From: Romboutsia maritimum
GTDB taxonomy: Bacteria > Bacillota > Clostridia > Peptostreptococcales > Peptostreptococcaceae
Direction of reading: 5' to 3'
DNA: 64,000 bases
Assembly: GCF_002251085.2 (NCBI RefSeq)
Contig: NZ_NOJZ02000005.1
Span: 1-64,000, forward strand
Shown here: in pieces, positions 16,338 through 25,534 of the stretch
How the letters are laid out: every line of letters begins with the position of its first letter
Numbering within the stretch: the first letter of the stretch is position 1
Notes under the pieces: generated by a model
What the model saw: only the letters and a program-made list of their open reading frames with translations
Database searches by the model: none
Told to the model about the DNA's origin: nothing
Translations under genes and position numbers: made by a program

Positions 16338-18941
16338 ATGAGTAAAGATAAAAATATAATTAGCATAGAAAAGATGGTAGATGAATTAGTTTATAAAGCT
16401 AATATAGCAAAACAAGAGATGCTTAAATTAGATCAAAAAGGCATAGATAGTATTGTTAAAAAAATGACAAAGAGTGGTTTAGATAAGCATATAGAACTTG
16501 CTAAATTTGCAGTAGAGGAAACTAAAAAAGGTGTGTTTGAAGACAAAGTTACAAAAAATATATTTGCAACAGAATATGTTTACAATAGTATAAAGTATAA
16601 AAAAACAGTGGGAGTAATAGAGGAAAATGATGAAGATGGATATATGCTAGTAGCAGAACCAATAGGTGTTATAGCAGGCGTGACTCCTGTAACAAATCCT
16701 ACTTCAACAACTATGTTTAAGTCTATAATATCTATAAAATCAAGAAACCCAATTATATTTAGTTTTCACCCTTCAGCTCAAAAATGTTCAGTAGAGGCTG
16801 CTAGAATTTTAAGAGATGCAGCTATAGCTGCAGGTGCTCCAGAAAACTGTATACAATGGATAGAAGAACCATCAATAGAAGCATCTAATTTATTAATGAA
16901 GCATGATGGTGTAGCTTTAATACTTGCAACAGGTGGACCAGGTATGGTAAAAGCAGCATATTCGTCAGGAAAACCAGCATTAGGTGTGGGTGCAGGAAAT
17001 GTACCTTGCTATATAGAAAAGACAGCTGATGTATCTCAAGCAGTTAACGATCTTATACTATCTAAGACATTTGATAATGGAATGATATGTGCATCTGAAC
17101 AGGCAGTTATAATAGATGAGGTAATATATAAAGATGTAGTAAGTTTGATGAAATATTATAATTGTTATTTTTTAAATAAGAAAGAAAAAGAACAATTAGA
17201 AGACCTAGTTATTAATAAAGAAAGTTGTTCAATAAATCCAGGTATAGTTGGCCAAAGTGCATATACTATAGCTCAAATGGCTGGAATAAAAGATGTTCCT
17301 AAAAATACAAAAATATTAATAGCAGAACTTAAGACAGTAGGAAAAGAAGATTTATTATCAAAAGAAAAATTGAGTCCAATATTAGCTTGTTATAAAGTGA
17401 AAGGATTTAAAGAAGGTATACAAAGATGTGTAGAAATGACTGAGTTTGGAGGATTAGGTCACTCAGCTGTTATACATTCAAATGATGATGATGTAATATT
17501 AGAATTTGGAAAAACAATAAGAACAGGTAGGATAATTGTAAATGCGCCATCAACTCACGGTGCAATAGGTGACATATACAACGTAAATATGCCATCACTA
17601 ACATTAGGATGTGGTTCTATGGGAAACAACTCAACAACTGACAATGTGTCTGCGGTAAATTTAATAAATATAAAGAAATTAACAAAGAGAAAAAATAATA
17701 TGCAATGGTTTAAAGTTCCTGAAAAAATATATCATGAATTTGGTTCTATAAGTTATTTAGAAAAACTTCATAATGCAAATAGAATTATGATTGTTACAGA
17801 CAAAGTTATGGTTCAATTAGGAAATGTAGAAAAGTTAAATTATCACTTAAGAAAAAGAAGAAATCCAGTAATGGTAGAGGTATTTTCTGATGTAGAGCCA
17901 GATCCATCAGTAGAAACAGTGTTAGATGGTGCTGAGAAAATGAAAATATTTAAACCAGATACAATAATAGCTTTAGGAGGAGGTTCTGCAATAGATGCAG
18001 CTAAAGCTATGTGGTTATTTTATGAAAATCCAGATGTAGATTTTAATGACCTTAGACTTAAATTTATGGATATAAGAAAAAGAGTATTTAAGTTCCCTAA
18101 ATTAGGAAAACAAGCTCAATTAGTGGCAATACCAACAACATCAGGAACAGGGTCGGAAGTTACTTCATTTGCAGTTGTTTCTGACAAAACTAATAATATG
18201 AAATATCCATTAGCGGATTATGAGCTTACACCAGATATAGCAATTATTGATCCAAGCTTAGTAATGACAGTTCCAGCTAATGTTACCGCTGATACAGGGG
18301 TTGATGTTTTAACACATGCTATAGAAGCTTATGTATCTGTAATGGCTACAGATTATACAGATGCATTAGCTATAAAGGCTATACAATTAGTGTTTGATTA
18401 TTTACCTAGAGCATATAAAAATGGAAATAACAGACAAGCAAGAGAAAAAATGCATAATGCGTCATGTATGGCAGGAATGGCATTTACAAATGCGTTTTTA
18501 GGAGTAAATCACTCCTTAGCACATAAACTAGGTGGAGAGTTCCATATACCTCATGGTAGAGCAAATGCAATATTATTACCACATGTAGTTAAATATAATG
18601 CATCTAAGCCAACGAAGTTTGCTGCTTTTCCTAAATATAAAGAATTTGTAGCTGATAAAAAATATGCTGAAATATCTAGATTTTTAGGGTTAAAAGCCGA
18701 TACAGTTGAGCAAGGAGTAGAAAGTTTAATAGAGGCGATAAATAATTTGTTAGTGGAATTAAATATACCAAGAACAATAAAAGAATGTGGAATAAATGAA
18801 TTTTCGTTTATATCTAAGGTTGATAAATTAGCATTAGATGCTTTTGATGATCAGTGTACACCAGCAAATCCAAGACTTCCGCTAGTAGAAGAATTAAAAG
18901 AAATTTATTTGACAGCTTATGGAGAAATAAGTAATAAATAA
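16338..18941 (+). CDS. adhE: Bifunctional acetaldehyde-CoA/alcohol dehydrogenase AdhE
   Basis: An 867-residue fusion enzyme reducing acetyl-CoA to acetaldehyde and then ethanol with two NADH. The N-terminal half is a CoA-acylating aldehyde dehydrogenase with catalytic Cys251 in DNGMICASEQ. The C-terminal half is an iron alcohol dehydrogenase with GGGSAIDAAK, DVLTHAIEAYVS and the metal-ligand run HSLAHKLGGEFHIPHGRAN. Full length for the family and monocistronic. Its promoter carries a Rex-like site, which fits a fermentative anaerobe balancing NADH. Confidence 0.97.
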   Translation: MSKDKNIISIEKMVDELVYKANIAKQEMLKLDQKGIDSIVKKMTKSGLDKHIELAKFAVEETKKGVFEDKVTKNIFATEYVYNSIKYKKTVGVIEENDEDGYMLVAEPIGVIAGVTPVTNPTSTTMFKSIISIKSRNPIIFSFHPSAQKCSVEAARILRDAAIAAGAPENCIQWIEEPSIEASNLLMKHDGVALILATGGPGMVKAAYSSGKPALGVGAGNVPCYIEKTADVSQAVNDLILSKTFDNGMICASEQAVIIDEVIYKDVVSLMKYYNCYFLNKKEKEQLEDLVINKESCSINPGIVGQSAYTIAQMAGIKDVPKNTKILIAELKTVGKEDLLSKEKLSPILACYKVKGFKEGIQRCVEMTEFGGLGHSAVIHSNDDDVILEFGKTIRTGRIIVNAPSTHGAIGDIYNVNMPSLTLGCGSMGNNSTTDNVSAVNLINIKKLTKRKNNMQWFKVPEKIYHEFGSISYLEKLHNANRIMIVTDKVMVQLGNVEKLNYHLRKRRNPVMVEVFSDVEPDPSVETVLDGAEKMKIFKPDTIIALGGGSAIDAAKAMWLFYENPDVDFNDLRLKFMDIRKRVFKFPKLGKQAQLVAIPTTSGTGSEVTSFAVVSDKTNNMKYPLADYELTPDIAIIDPSLVMTVPANVTADTGVDVLTHAIEAYVSVMATDYTDALAIKAIQLVFDYLPRAYKNGNNRQAREKMHNASCMAGMAFTNAFLGVNHSLAHKLGGEFHIPHGRANAILLPHVVKYNASKPTKFAAFPKYKEFVADKKYAEISRFLGLKADTVEQGVESLIEAINNLLVELNIPRTIKECGINEFSFISKVDKLALDAFDDQCTPANPRLPLVEELKEIYLTAYGEISNK

Positions 18942-19028
18942 ATAATTGAAATATTCAGAAAATTAATTGACTAAAGTAGTAAAACAGAATATAATTTAAA
19001 TATAAATAAATGTAAATAAAAAAATTCA

Positions 19029-19056
19029 GGGGCCTATTAAGGCCCCCTTATTATTT
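19029..19056 (+). terminator. Terminator after adhE
   Basis: A GC-rich stem ggggcc/ggcccc (extended by one T-A pair), followed by cttattatttt. Confidence 0.7.
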
Positions 19057-19084
19057 TATAAAAAATTATATATTATTTTAAAAA

Positions 19085-19420
19085 TTATTTTAAAGTTTTA
19101 GATATATAAACTTTTTCATTATCATTTTTTATATTAAAGATAGAGTCTTTATAATCAACTTCAAAATTAGCGAAAGCAGAAAATAAATCTATATCTCTCA
19201 TTAAATGAATAGTCATAGTATTTTTATCTTTATTAATTCTTAGAATTAGAGATCTAACAAAAGGGAACTGAATTCTTGAGTTAAAAAATTCTGATTCTTT
19301 AGTACATACATCTAGACTTCTATAATTTAAATCTATAAATATATCTAAGTCATTGTCTTCTTCTCTAATTATTCTGTATTCAAAATCTGTGTCCAATGCT
19401 AAGTTTCCAATTGTAATCAT
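19085..19420 (-). CDS. Hypothetical protein
   Basis: A 111-residue soluble protein that I do not recognise. It is mostly predicted beta strand (ITIGNLALDTDFEYRIIREE, then alternating hydrophobic stretches) with no membrane segment, cysteine cluster or catalytic motif. The start at 19420 has a gaggtg site 5 bases upstream; 15 further upstream residues in the open frame are unnecessary. It stands alone on the minus strand, convergent with adhE. Confidence 0.6.
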   Translation of the reverse strand: MITIGNLALDTDFEYRIIREEDNDLDIFIDLNYRSLDVCTKESEFFNSRIQFPFVRSLILRINKDKNTMTIHLMRDIDLFSAFANFEVDYKDSIFNIKNDNEKVYISKTLK

Positions 19421-19523
19421 AATAACACCTCGTATTCTAGTATGTGTATTATAAAATAATAACATACAAATATGATATAAACTATAAATAATTATTTATA
19501 ATATATATATTGGTAAAGAAAAA

Positions 19524-19550
19524 GAGCTTTCATTGGGGGAATGAAAGCTC
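19524..19550 (-). terminator. Terminator-like hairpin on the minus strand
   Basis: A perfect 10-base-pair stem gagctttcat/atgaaagctc with loop tggggga. On the minus strand it is followed by tttttcttt, so it can terminate the small gene that ends at 19650. On the plus strand a second copy of attggggga lies only 13 bases after the first. Confidence 0.6.
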
Positions 19551-19649
19551 GAATTGGGGGAGATTGAGTTAAATATTTAATTTTCATTAAATATTATATC
19601 CCTTGGTAAAATAAATATACAAAATTAATGAAAATATTTATTAAAAAAT

Positions 19650-19901
19650 TTATCTCTTTTTATTAAAAAACTTAGAACCTAAATATTTTTTTATATCTTC
19701 TTGAGATGAAAAATCATCTATAAGAATTTCTCTCCCAGTATCTTCAAATATAACTAAAACCTCACAATCACCTTGTAAGAAAAATTTTGCTACTGTATCT
19801 TCTCTAACTTCTCTAACTTTTGTTATTCCTTTTTTAGTTTTTTCATAATCTTTAGTATAGTAACTTTCCATCATGTTTATTATCTTTGTGTATCTATTCA
19901 T
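19650..19901 (-). CDS. Small hypothetical protein
   Basis: An 83-residue basic, soluble protein of unknown function. A helical N-terminus (MNRYTKIINMMESYY) leads into short strands (CEVLVIFEDTGREILIDDF). A taggaggt ribosome site 7 bases before ATG supports translation. Divergent from the YkgJ-type gene with an 85-base gap. No family recognised. Confidence 0.6.
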   Translation of the reverse strand: MNRYTKIINMMESYYTKDYEKTKKGITKVREVREDTVAKFFLQGDCEVLVIFEDTGREILIDDFSSQEDIKKYLGSKFFNKKR

Positions 19902-19986
19902 AAAATACCTCCTACGATTAATCTTAAAAAATGTGTTATAATAATTGTTTGTATTAACTTAATAATTATAACAAGGAGTAATAATA

Positions 19987-20718
19987 ATGACTAGTATAAA
20001 AAAATTAGATATTTTGAATTGTATAGATTATGCTAATAAAAATAAATTATTTCAGAGGCTAAATGATGTATATGAAATTTTACCAAAAGGAAACTGTACA
20101 GGTTGTGGTAACTGTTGTATGGAATCAGTAGGTATTAATTTGATAGAATTTATAAATATATTTAATTATTTAAATGAAAAAGATGATTTAAGAAGAAAAT
20201 GTCTAAATAAAGTAATAGATTATTATTTTTTAGAATATATAAAAAAGAGTCCATGTCCATTTAAAGATGAAAATAATAGATGTTTAATATATGAGGTAAG
20301 ACCTTTAAATTGTAGGTTATTTGGTCATTGGAAAAAAGAAGACTATAATAAAAATTTAAATACTGTAACACAAAAAAATGTAGATTATAAAAAATTAATT
20401 AAATCAAAATATGGTTTTGAAATAAGTGATGAAATAGTTAAGTTTAGAATAAATTATTGTGATGAATTTATACCAGAAAAAGGATATTTAAGTAAGTCTA
20501 CAAGGTTGGGATTTGCAGATGATCTTATGGTATTAGATTCTAAGATTTATTCAAATGGTGTCGTAGATATAGAGTTTAAGGATAGAGGGATAGTAGAATA
20601 TTTTATAGATTTACTATTAGATGAAAATGTAGCTTATAATATAAAGATAAGAGTATCTAAAGATGAACACATAAGATTTATAGCAATTAATAGACTAAAG
20701 AAGATGTTAATACGATAG
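19987..20718 (+). CDS. YkgJ-family cysteine cluster protein
   Basis: A 243-residue protein with the YkgJ/UPF0153 zinc-or-iron cluster signature: GNCTGCGNCCMES near residues 36-48 and CPFKDENNRCLIYEVRPLNC near residues 86-106, giving a CxxCxxCC...C...C...C set. The biochemical role of the family is unclear; metal binding is inferred from the cysteines. The C-terminal third is alpha/beta without a known motif. An aaggag site precedes ATG. The MBL-fold gene starts 10 bases after the stop, so the two are probably co-transcribed. Confidence 0.78.
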   Translation: MTSIKKLDILNCIDYANKNKLFQRLNDVYEILPKGNCTGCGNCCMESVGINLIEFINIFNYLNEKDDLRRKCLNKVIDYYFLEYIKKSPCPFKDENNRCLIYEVRPLNCRLFGHWKKEDYNKNLNTVTQKNVDYKKLIKSKYGFEISDEIVKFRINYCDEFIPEKGYLSKSTRLGFADDLMVLDSKIYSNGVVDIEFKDRGIVEYFIDLLLDENVAYNIKIRVSKDEHIRFIAINRLKKMLIR

Positions 20719-20728
20719 TGGTGATTAA

Positions 20729-21640
20729 ATGAACTTAGAACATATAAAAGGAAAAACTTTTTATATAAAAGGAGGAACTAATACTGGAATATATCTGTTT
20801 GAAGATAATACAGCAATAATGATAGATCCAGGATTAGGAGGATTAAGACCTAAAAAGATTAATAAAATTTTAGAGCAAAATAACATAGATTTGAAGTTTA
20901 TAATAAATACCCATGAACATGATGACCATTATGGTGGATGTATATATTTTAAACAAGATAAAGAAGAGTTAAATATATTGTCATCAGAGTATGCCAAATT
21001 ATATATAGAAAATCCAGACTTATTTTCAAAGTATATTATAGGAGGTAAGTCAAATGGATTTTTAGATGATAAATTAAAAAATAAATGTTTAGGAAAAATA
21101 CGTATAAATAAAACCCTCAGTGAAGGAATAATAAAGTTAAATAGTGAAGATTTTATAATTATAGAGATTAAAGGACATACACCAGGAAGTATAGGTGTTA
21201 TGACTAATGATAAAGTATTTTTTGTTGGAGATCTTTTAGTTGGAGAGGATATACTTAGAAAATATGATTTTTTATTCATATATGACATAAAAGAGTATTT
21301 AAAATCCCTACAAAAAATTAAAGATATAGACTTTGAATATTTAGTATTAGGACACAGTAAAAAAGTTATATCAAAAGAAGATAGCAATATTCTTATAGAA
21401 AAACATGAGATGTGTATTAATAAATATATTTATCAAATAAGAAAGTTATTGAATAAACCAATGTCATTAGAAAAAATTCTTCAGAGAATTATAAGAAGTA
21501 ATAATTTAAGTAGCAATTATAAAGAATATCAATTTTATAAAAGCTCTTTAATCTCAGTAATAAGTTATTTAGAAGAGTTACAAGAGATATCATATACATT
21601 AGATGAAGGTGAATTGCTTTATTATACCAAAAAAAAATAA
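20729..21640 (+). CDS. MBL-fold metallo-hydrolase
   Basis: A 303-residue metallo-beta-lactamase-fold hydrolase. The metal motif THEHDDHYGG is intact near residue 59, with further ligands in KGHTPGSIGV, VFFVGDLLVGED and VLGHSK. The C-terminal ~70 residues are helical and resemble a small winged-helix tail seen in several MBL hydrolases. Substrate unknown; glyoxalase II-like thioester or other ester hydrolysis is possible. It follows the YkgJ-type gene by 10 bases. Confidence 0.8.
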   Translation: MNLEHIKGKTFYIKGGTNTGIYLFEDNTAIMIDPGLGGLRPKKINKILEQNNIDLKFIINTHEHDDHYGGCIYFKQDKEELNILSSEYAKLYIENPDLFSKYIIGGKSNGFLDDKLKNKCLGKIRINKTLSEGIIKLNSEDFIIIEIKGHTPGSIGVMTNDKVFFVGDLLVGEDILRKYDFLFIYDIKEYLKSLQKIKDIDFEYLVLGHSKKVISKEDSNILIEKHEMCINKYIYQIRKLLNKPMSLEKILQRIIRSNNLSSNYKEYQFYKSSLISVISYLEELQEISYTLDEGELLYYTKKK

Positions 21641-21690
21641 ATTATGATAAAATAAATATGACTTTAAAAAAAGAATAAAGGGTGAGCAAT

Positions 21691-22488
21691 ATGGAATACG
21701 AAAAGTGGGATGAAGTACTAGCTCCTTATGATCATGCTGTTGAAGAATTGAAAGTAAAATTTAAAAATATAAGAAAAGAATTTCTGACAAAGGGTGAATA
21801 CTCTCCTATAGAATTCGTTACTGGTAGAACAAAAAAAATAGCTTCTATAATATCTAAAGCAAATAGGCTTGATTTGGTAGATATAGAATCAGAAATGGAA
21901 GACATAGCAGGCATAAGAATAATGTGTCAGTTTGTTGAAGATATATATACTATAGTTGATTTGATAAAGTCTAGAAATGATATGAGTATAGTATATGAAA
22001 AAGATTATATTAAAAATTTTAAAGACAGTGGATATAGAAGTTATCATGTTATAATAAGGTATCCTATAAATTCGATAGCAGGCTCAAAAGAAATCCTATG
22101 TGAGATACAAATTAGAACTCTTGCTATGAATTTTTGGGCTACAATAGAGCACTCTTTAAAATATAAATACGAACATTACATACCTGAAAATTTAGCTATT
22201 AGGCTGAGAAGAGCAGCTGATGCTGCGTTTTTGTTGGACCAAGAGATGAGTGAAATCAGAGAGGATATAATGAAAGGACAAGTTATGTATCAAGTAAAAT
22301 CACTTACAGTTAGAGAGGTTTTAAATACAATTCAAGACTTGTACAATGTGGGAGATACACATAAAGCTTTATTATATCAACGAAGATTAGATAGGATAGA
22401 TAATGAGCGAGATATAACAGAAATATTAAATTTAAAAAAGGAAATAGATGATTTATTAGAGCAGTATAAGAATCCTAAAAAAAAGTGA
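21691..22488 (+). CDS. Small alarmone synthetase, RelQ/YjbM type (GTP pyrophosphokinase family)
   Basis: A 265-residue (p)ppGpp synthetase without a hydrolase domain. The RelA/SpoT synthetase motifs are present: GRTKKIASIISK near residue 48, MEDIAGIRIMCQF, KDSGYRSYHVIIRY, and the catalytic CEIQIRTLAMNFWATIEHSL. The C-terminal helices fit the tetramerising tail of RelQ proteins. ATG 21691 follows an agggtgag site; a GTG three codons earlier is less likely. It has its own downstream terminator-like element and may form a unit with the MBL gene 50 bases upstream. Confidence 0.88.
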   Translation: MEYEKWDEVLAPYDHAVEELKVKFKNIRKEFLTKGEYSPIEFVTGRTKKIASIISKANRLDLVDIESEMEDIAGIRIMCQFVEDIYTIVDLIKSRNDMSIVYEKDYIKNFKDSGYRSYHVIIRYPINSIAGSKEILCEIQIRTLAMNFWATIEHSLKYKYEHYIPENLAIRLRRAADAAFLLDQEMSEIREDIMKGQVMYQVKSLTVREVLNTIQDLYNVGDTHKALLYQRRLDRIDNERDITEILNLKKEIDDLLEQYKNPKKK

Positions 22489-22494
22489 TTATGT

Positions 22495-22535
22495 GGGGTT
22501 GACTCAATTAATTTTGAGACAGTCCCTTATTTTTT
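22495..22535 (+). terminator. Probable terminator after the alarmone synthetase gene
   Basis: gggg...gactcaa pairs imperfectly with ttgagac...ccc, followed by ttattttttg. Confidence 0.5.
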
Positions 22536-22591
22536 GATATAAAGTAAAAAATTTAAAGGCTTATATATTAGCCTATGAAAGGATAGAACTT

Positions 22592-23284
22592 ATGAGTTTA
22601 TATGCAATAGGAGATTTACATTTTTCAACATCTGTTAATAAACCTATGGTTGTATTTGGAGAAAATTGGGCAGACCATGAAAATAAGATAATTAATAATT
22701 GGAAAGCAAAAGTTAAAGAAGATGATACGGTTTTAGTACTAGGAGATACATCTTGGGGAATAAATTTAGAACAAGCGAAACAAGACTTAGATATAATACA
22801 TAATTTACCTGGTGAAAAAATTTTTATAAAGGGAAATCATGATTATTGGTGGACTACAGTAACAGGACTTAATAAATTATATGATAATATGAAATTTATA
22901 CAAACTAATTTTTATGAATATAAAGATTATGCAATTTGTGGGGGAAGAGGATGGATATGTCCCAATGATGTGAAATTTGATTCTAATGATGAAAAAATAT
23001 ACAAAAGAGAAGAAAATAGAATAAAGTTGTCATTAGAAGCAGCACGTAAAAAGGGACATAGTAAAATCATAGTAATAACACATTATCCACCAACTAATGA
23101 TAAATTAGAGGAATCTATATTTACAAAATTATATGAAGAATATAATGTAGAAAAAGTTATATATGGTCATTTACATGGTAAGGAGTCTTTTAAAATGGGA
23201 CTAAAGGAAAAGCGAAATGGAATTGAATATACATTAGCTTCATCAGATTATATAGATTTTAATTTAATAAAATTATTAGATTAA
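22592..23284 (+). CDS. Calcineurin-like metallophosphoesterase
   Basis: A 230-residue phosphoesterase. The dinuclear metal motifs are in order: IGDLHFS (residues 6-12), LGDTSWG near 50, KGNHDYWW near 76, ITHYPP near 168, and YGHLHGKE near 198. Cytosolic, single domain. Substrate cannot be inferred; related clostridial proteins are annotated simply as metallophosphoesterases. A gaaagga site precedes ATG. Confidence 0.85.
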   Translation: MSLYAIGDLHFSTSVNKPMVVFGENWADHENKIINNWKAKVKEDDTVLVLGDTSWGINLEQAKQDLDIIHNLPGEKIFIKGNHDYWWTTVTGLNKLYDNMKFIQTNFYEYKDYAICGGRGWICPNDVKFDSNDEKIYKREENRIKLSLEAARKKGHSKIIVITHYPPTNDKLEESIFTKLYEEYNVEKVIYGHLHGKESFKMGLKEKRNGIEYTLASSDYIDFNLIKLLD

Positions 23285-23404
23285 AAATTGAAAATTGGTA
23301 AATACTATAAATGATATGTTAAAAATAGATAAATGGGGGAAATATTGATTTAATAAAATTGAAAAATTATTATTTCCTTTATATTAAAAAAGGAGTGTTA
23401 ATAA

Positions 23405-24199
23405 ATGAGATGGACATTAGTATTCTTATTTCTATATTTTATTCCTTTGATCATATTATTTAGGAATTATAAGAACTTCAGAAGATCTTGTATATACGGT
23501 AGTATTTACGTGGTATTAGCAACGACAATAGTAATAAGTAATATGTATATGAGTGGGTTAAATAAAATAAAAGAAGCTTTATATTACCAAAGTTATGCAT
23601 CGGATGAAAGATATAAAGATAAATATGTATCTAATTTTGATAAGCAATACATTCAAGAAGATGAATCAGAAAAAAATATACAAAAAGAGAATAATACCCA
23701 GGTAAACAATGACACTGACCAAGTGGAAGAAGTAAATGAAGAAAAAGAGAGTAAGATTTGTGAAGAAACAGATTCTAAAAAAATATACAATTTTAAAAAA
23801 GACATATATGATATAGAGAGGGTAGCGTTAATACCAATGAGAGAGTGTATGGTATATACAAAAGATATCTATAAGAACCTACATAACATTAGAAATATAA
23901 AAGAGGATATTGAATATGCTCAATATACGTGCAAAGAAGTAGTAAAAACTTATAATAAGCTGGATATACCAACTCTTTCTAATGAAGATTATACAAAAGT
24001 ATTAGTAAATGCTAAAAATGATGTAAAAAAAGCATATGAATTAAGAGAAAAAGCTATGGAAAGTGCAAATAAACTTATTGAAACTAAAAATCCTAAGTAT
24101 ATAGGAAAATTAACAGAATACTTACATTTATCGGATAAACAAATTGAGAGTTTTAAAGAAAGATTAAATGATTTAAAAGAAAAAATAGACGAAAATTAA
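23405..24199 (+). CDS. Membrane protein with extracytoplasmic helical domain, unknown function
   Basis: A 264-residue protein with two hydrophobic N-terminal segments (about residues 3-20 and 30-48). A Glu/Asn-rich linker follows (residues 75-120), then a helical, probably coiled-coil C-terminal domain (residues 125-264). No family recognised. An aaaggag site lies 10 bases before ATG. A very strong terminator follows, so it is the last gene of its transcript. Confidence 0.6.
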   Translation: MRWTLVFLFLYFIPLIILFRNYKNFRRSCIYGSIYVVLATTIVISNMYMSGLNKIKEALYYQSYASDERYKDKYVSNFDKQYIQEDESEKNIQKENNTQVNNDTDQVEEVNEEKESKICEETDSKKIYNFKKDIYDIERVALIPMRECMVYTKDIYKNLHNIRNIKEDIEYAQYTCKEVVKTYNKLDIPTLSNEDYTKVLVNAKNDVKKAYELREKAMESANKLIETKNPKYIGKLTEYLHLSDKQIESFKERLNDLKEKIDEN

Positions 24200-24200
24200 A

Positions 24201-24262
24201 ATATGTATATAATATAAAAAAGCTTGCTTATTTAGGCAAGCTTTTTTATATTATATACATAT
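24201..24262. terminator. Strong bidirectional terminator with 27-base perfect arms
   Basis: Two perfect inverted arms of 27 bases (24201-24227 and 24236-24262) flank the loop ttatttag. The core is aaaaaagcttgc/gcaagctttttt, extended outward by AT pairs, so T runs occur on both strands. Confidence 0.85.
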
Positions 24263-24278
24263 ACTTATATAGTACGCT

Positions 24279-24307
24279 TTGATTTATAATAAAACTTATG
24301 ATATAAT
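24279..24307 (+). promoter_or_regulatory. Promoter of the nucleotidase-type gene
   Basis: TTGATT (24279-24284) and TATAAT (24302-24307) with a 17-base spacer, 42 bases before ATG. Confidence 0.7.
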
Positions 24308-24349
24308 GTGAGGATTATTAAGTTTAGTTAATCATTATGGAGGGTAGAG

Positions 24350-24910
24350 ATGAGTAAATTAAATATATGTATTGATATAGATGGAACTATAACTAGTCCC
24401 TATCATTTTATACCATACTTAAATGAAATGTATAATAAAAGTATAACTGAAGATGAATGTATAACTTACAAATTAGAAGAGTTATATCAAGTTGAAATTG
24501 AAGAATTATTGCAAAAGTTTCACAATGAATATGTCCATTCTTATGGAGAAGCTCAAGTTGTTGAAGGAGCAAAGGATATTATAGGCGAATTATATAAAAA
24601 TAATAATATATACTTTGTCACAGCTAGAAGTGAAACACTTACTGATATAACTACAAAATGGTTAAGTAATAATGGATTTTCTGAAATAGAGGTATATTTA
24701 TTAGGTAGCGATTATAAAATAGAAAAAGCAAAAGAATTAAACTGCAATATATTTATAGAAGATAATCCTTCTAATGCTATTCAATTAGCTAAAGCAGGTA
24801 TGCATGTTTTATTAATTGATACAAATTATAATAAAGAGATAGAACATGAAAATATAACTAGAGTAAATGGATGGAAAGATATTAAAGAAGTTATAGAAAA
24901 ATATAACTAA
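24350..24910 (+). CDS. HAD-superfamily nucleotidase, NT5C/YqfW type
   Basis: A 186-residue HAD-fold phosphatase. Motif I is DIDGTIT (residues 9-15), motif II is VTARSET near residue 95, the motif III lysine is in DYKIEKAKEL, and motif IV is FIEDNPSNAI near residue 137. The overall pattern matches 5'(3')-deoxynucleotidase (NT5C) relatives, which dephosphorylate nucleoside monophosphates. Substrate is inferred only from family resemblance. It is followed after 32 bases by a gene of unknown function, likely co-transcribed. Confidence 0.75.
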   Translation: MSKLNICIDIDGTITSPYHFIPYLNEMYNKSITEDECITYKLEELYQVEIEELLQKFHNEYVHSYGEAQVVEGAKDIIGELYKNNNIYFVTARSETLTDITTKWLSNNGFSEIEVYLLGSDYKIEKAKELNCNIFIEDNPSNAIQLAKAGMHVLLIDTNYNKEIEHENITRVNGWKDIKEVIEKYN

Positions 24911-24942
24911 GTAAACTCTACTAAATGGGGGGAGGCGATCTT

Positions 24943-25428
24943 ATGATAGAATTAAGTTTGAAAAATAGAAAAGGCGAAATTCATGTAAATAGCAAAGAAG
25001 TTAAAGATATTTTAGGATTGCGCTCAGATTTTGAAAATGTTCAAGATATATCTAATACCATAAATCAAGAAAATATAATGGTGTATGATTGCCAATTAGC
25101 AGAAGATATATTTGATATACAAGATATAGAAGAAATACTTGAAGAACTAGGTGAAGATATAGATGAGTCCTACTTTAATGTTTTGTTTGAAGATATAAGA
25201 GCATACTTAAAAGATGCTACGGATGAAATTGAGGCTGAACTACAAGATATGTATTTATTTGATAATCTTAGATGCTTCTTTGATGTATATAATATAGATG
25301 AGACATTTACTGATTTTAAATTTGTATTTGTTGTATGTTTTAAAGATATAAAAATATCTTCGCTTACAAATTTAGCAAAGATAGTATCAAAACGACAATT
25401 AATAGGTGCATCTAAGTTTTATAGTTAA
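24943..25428 (+). CDS. Hypothetical protein
   Basis: A 161-residue acidic, soluble protein that I do not recognise. It has no membrane segment or cysteine pattern. Acidic helices are visible in the middle (DIQDIEEILEELGEDIDES). ATG 24943 is chosen for its ggggggagg site 9 bases upstream; the open frame begins six codons earlier within that site. It lies 32 bases after the nucleotidase gene and ends before a bidirectional terminator. Confidence 0.6.
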   Translation: MIELSLKNRKGEIHVNSKEVKDILGLRSDFENVQDISNTINQENIMVYDCQLAEDIFDIQDIEEILEELGEDIDESYFNVLFEDIRAYLKDATDEIEAELQDMYLFDNLRCFFDVYNIDETFTDFKFVFVVCFKDIKISSLTNLAKIVSKRQLIGASKFYS

Positions 25429-25467
25429 TAGATACCTAGAAAAAATATAGAGCCATATTAAAATAAA

Positions 25468-25513
25468 AAATTTTGAATATAATCTAGTATAGAAGATTAC
25501 ATTCAAAATTTTC
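25468..25513. terminator. Bidirectional terminator between the hypothetical gene and fba
   Basis: Arms aaaattttgaat / attcaaaatttt extended inward by taatct/agatta, with T residues beyond on the plus strand and A residues before it. It can serve both convergent transcripts. Confidence 0.8.
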
Positions 25514-25534
25514 TTTTTGATAGGCTTTTTTTAA

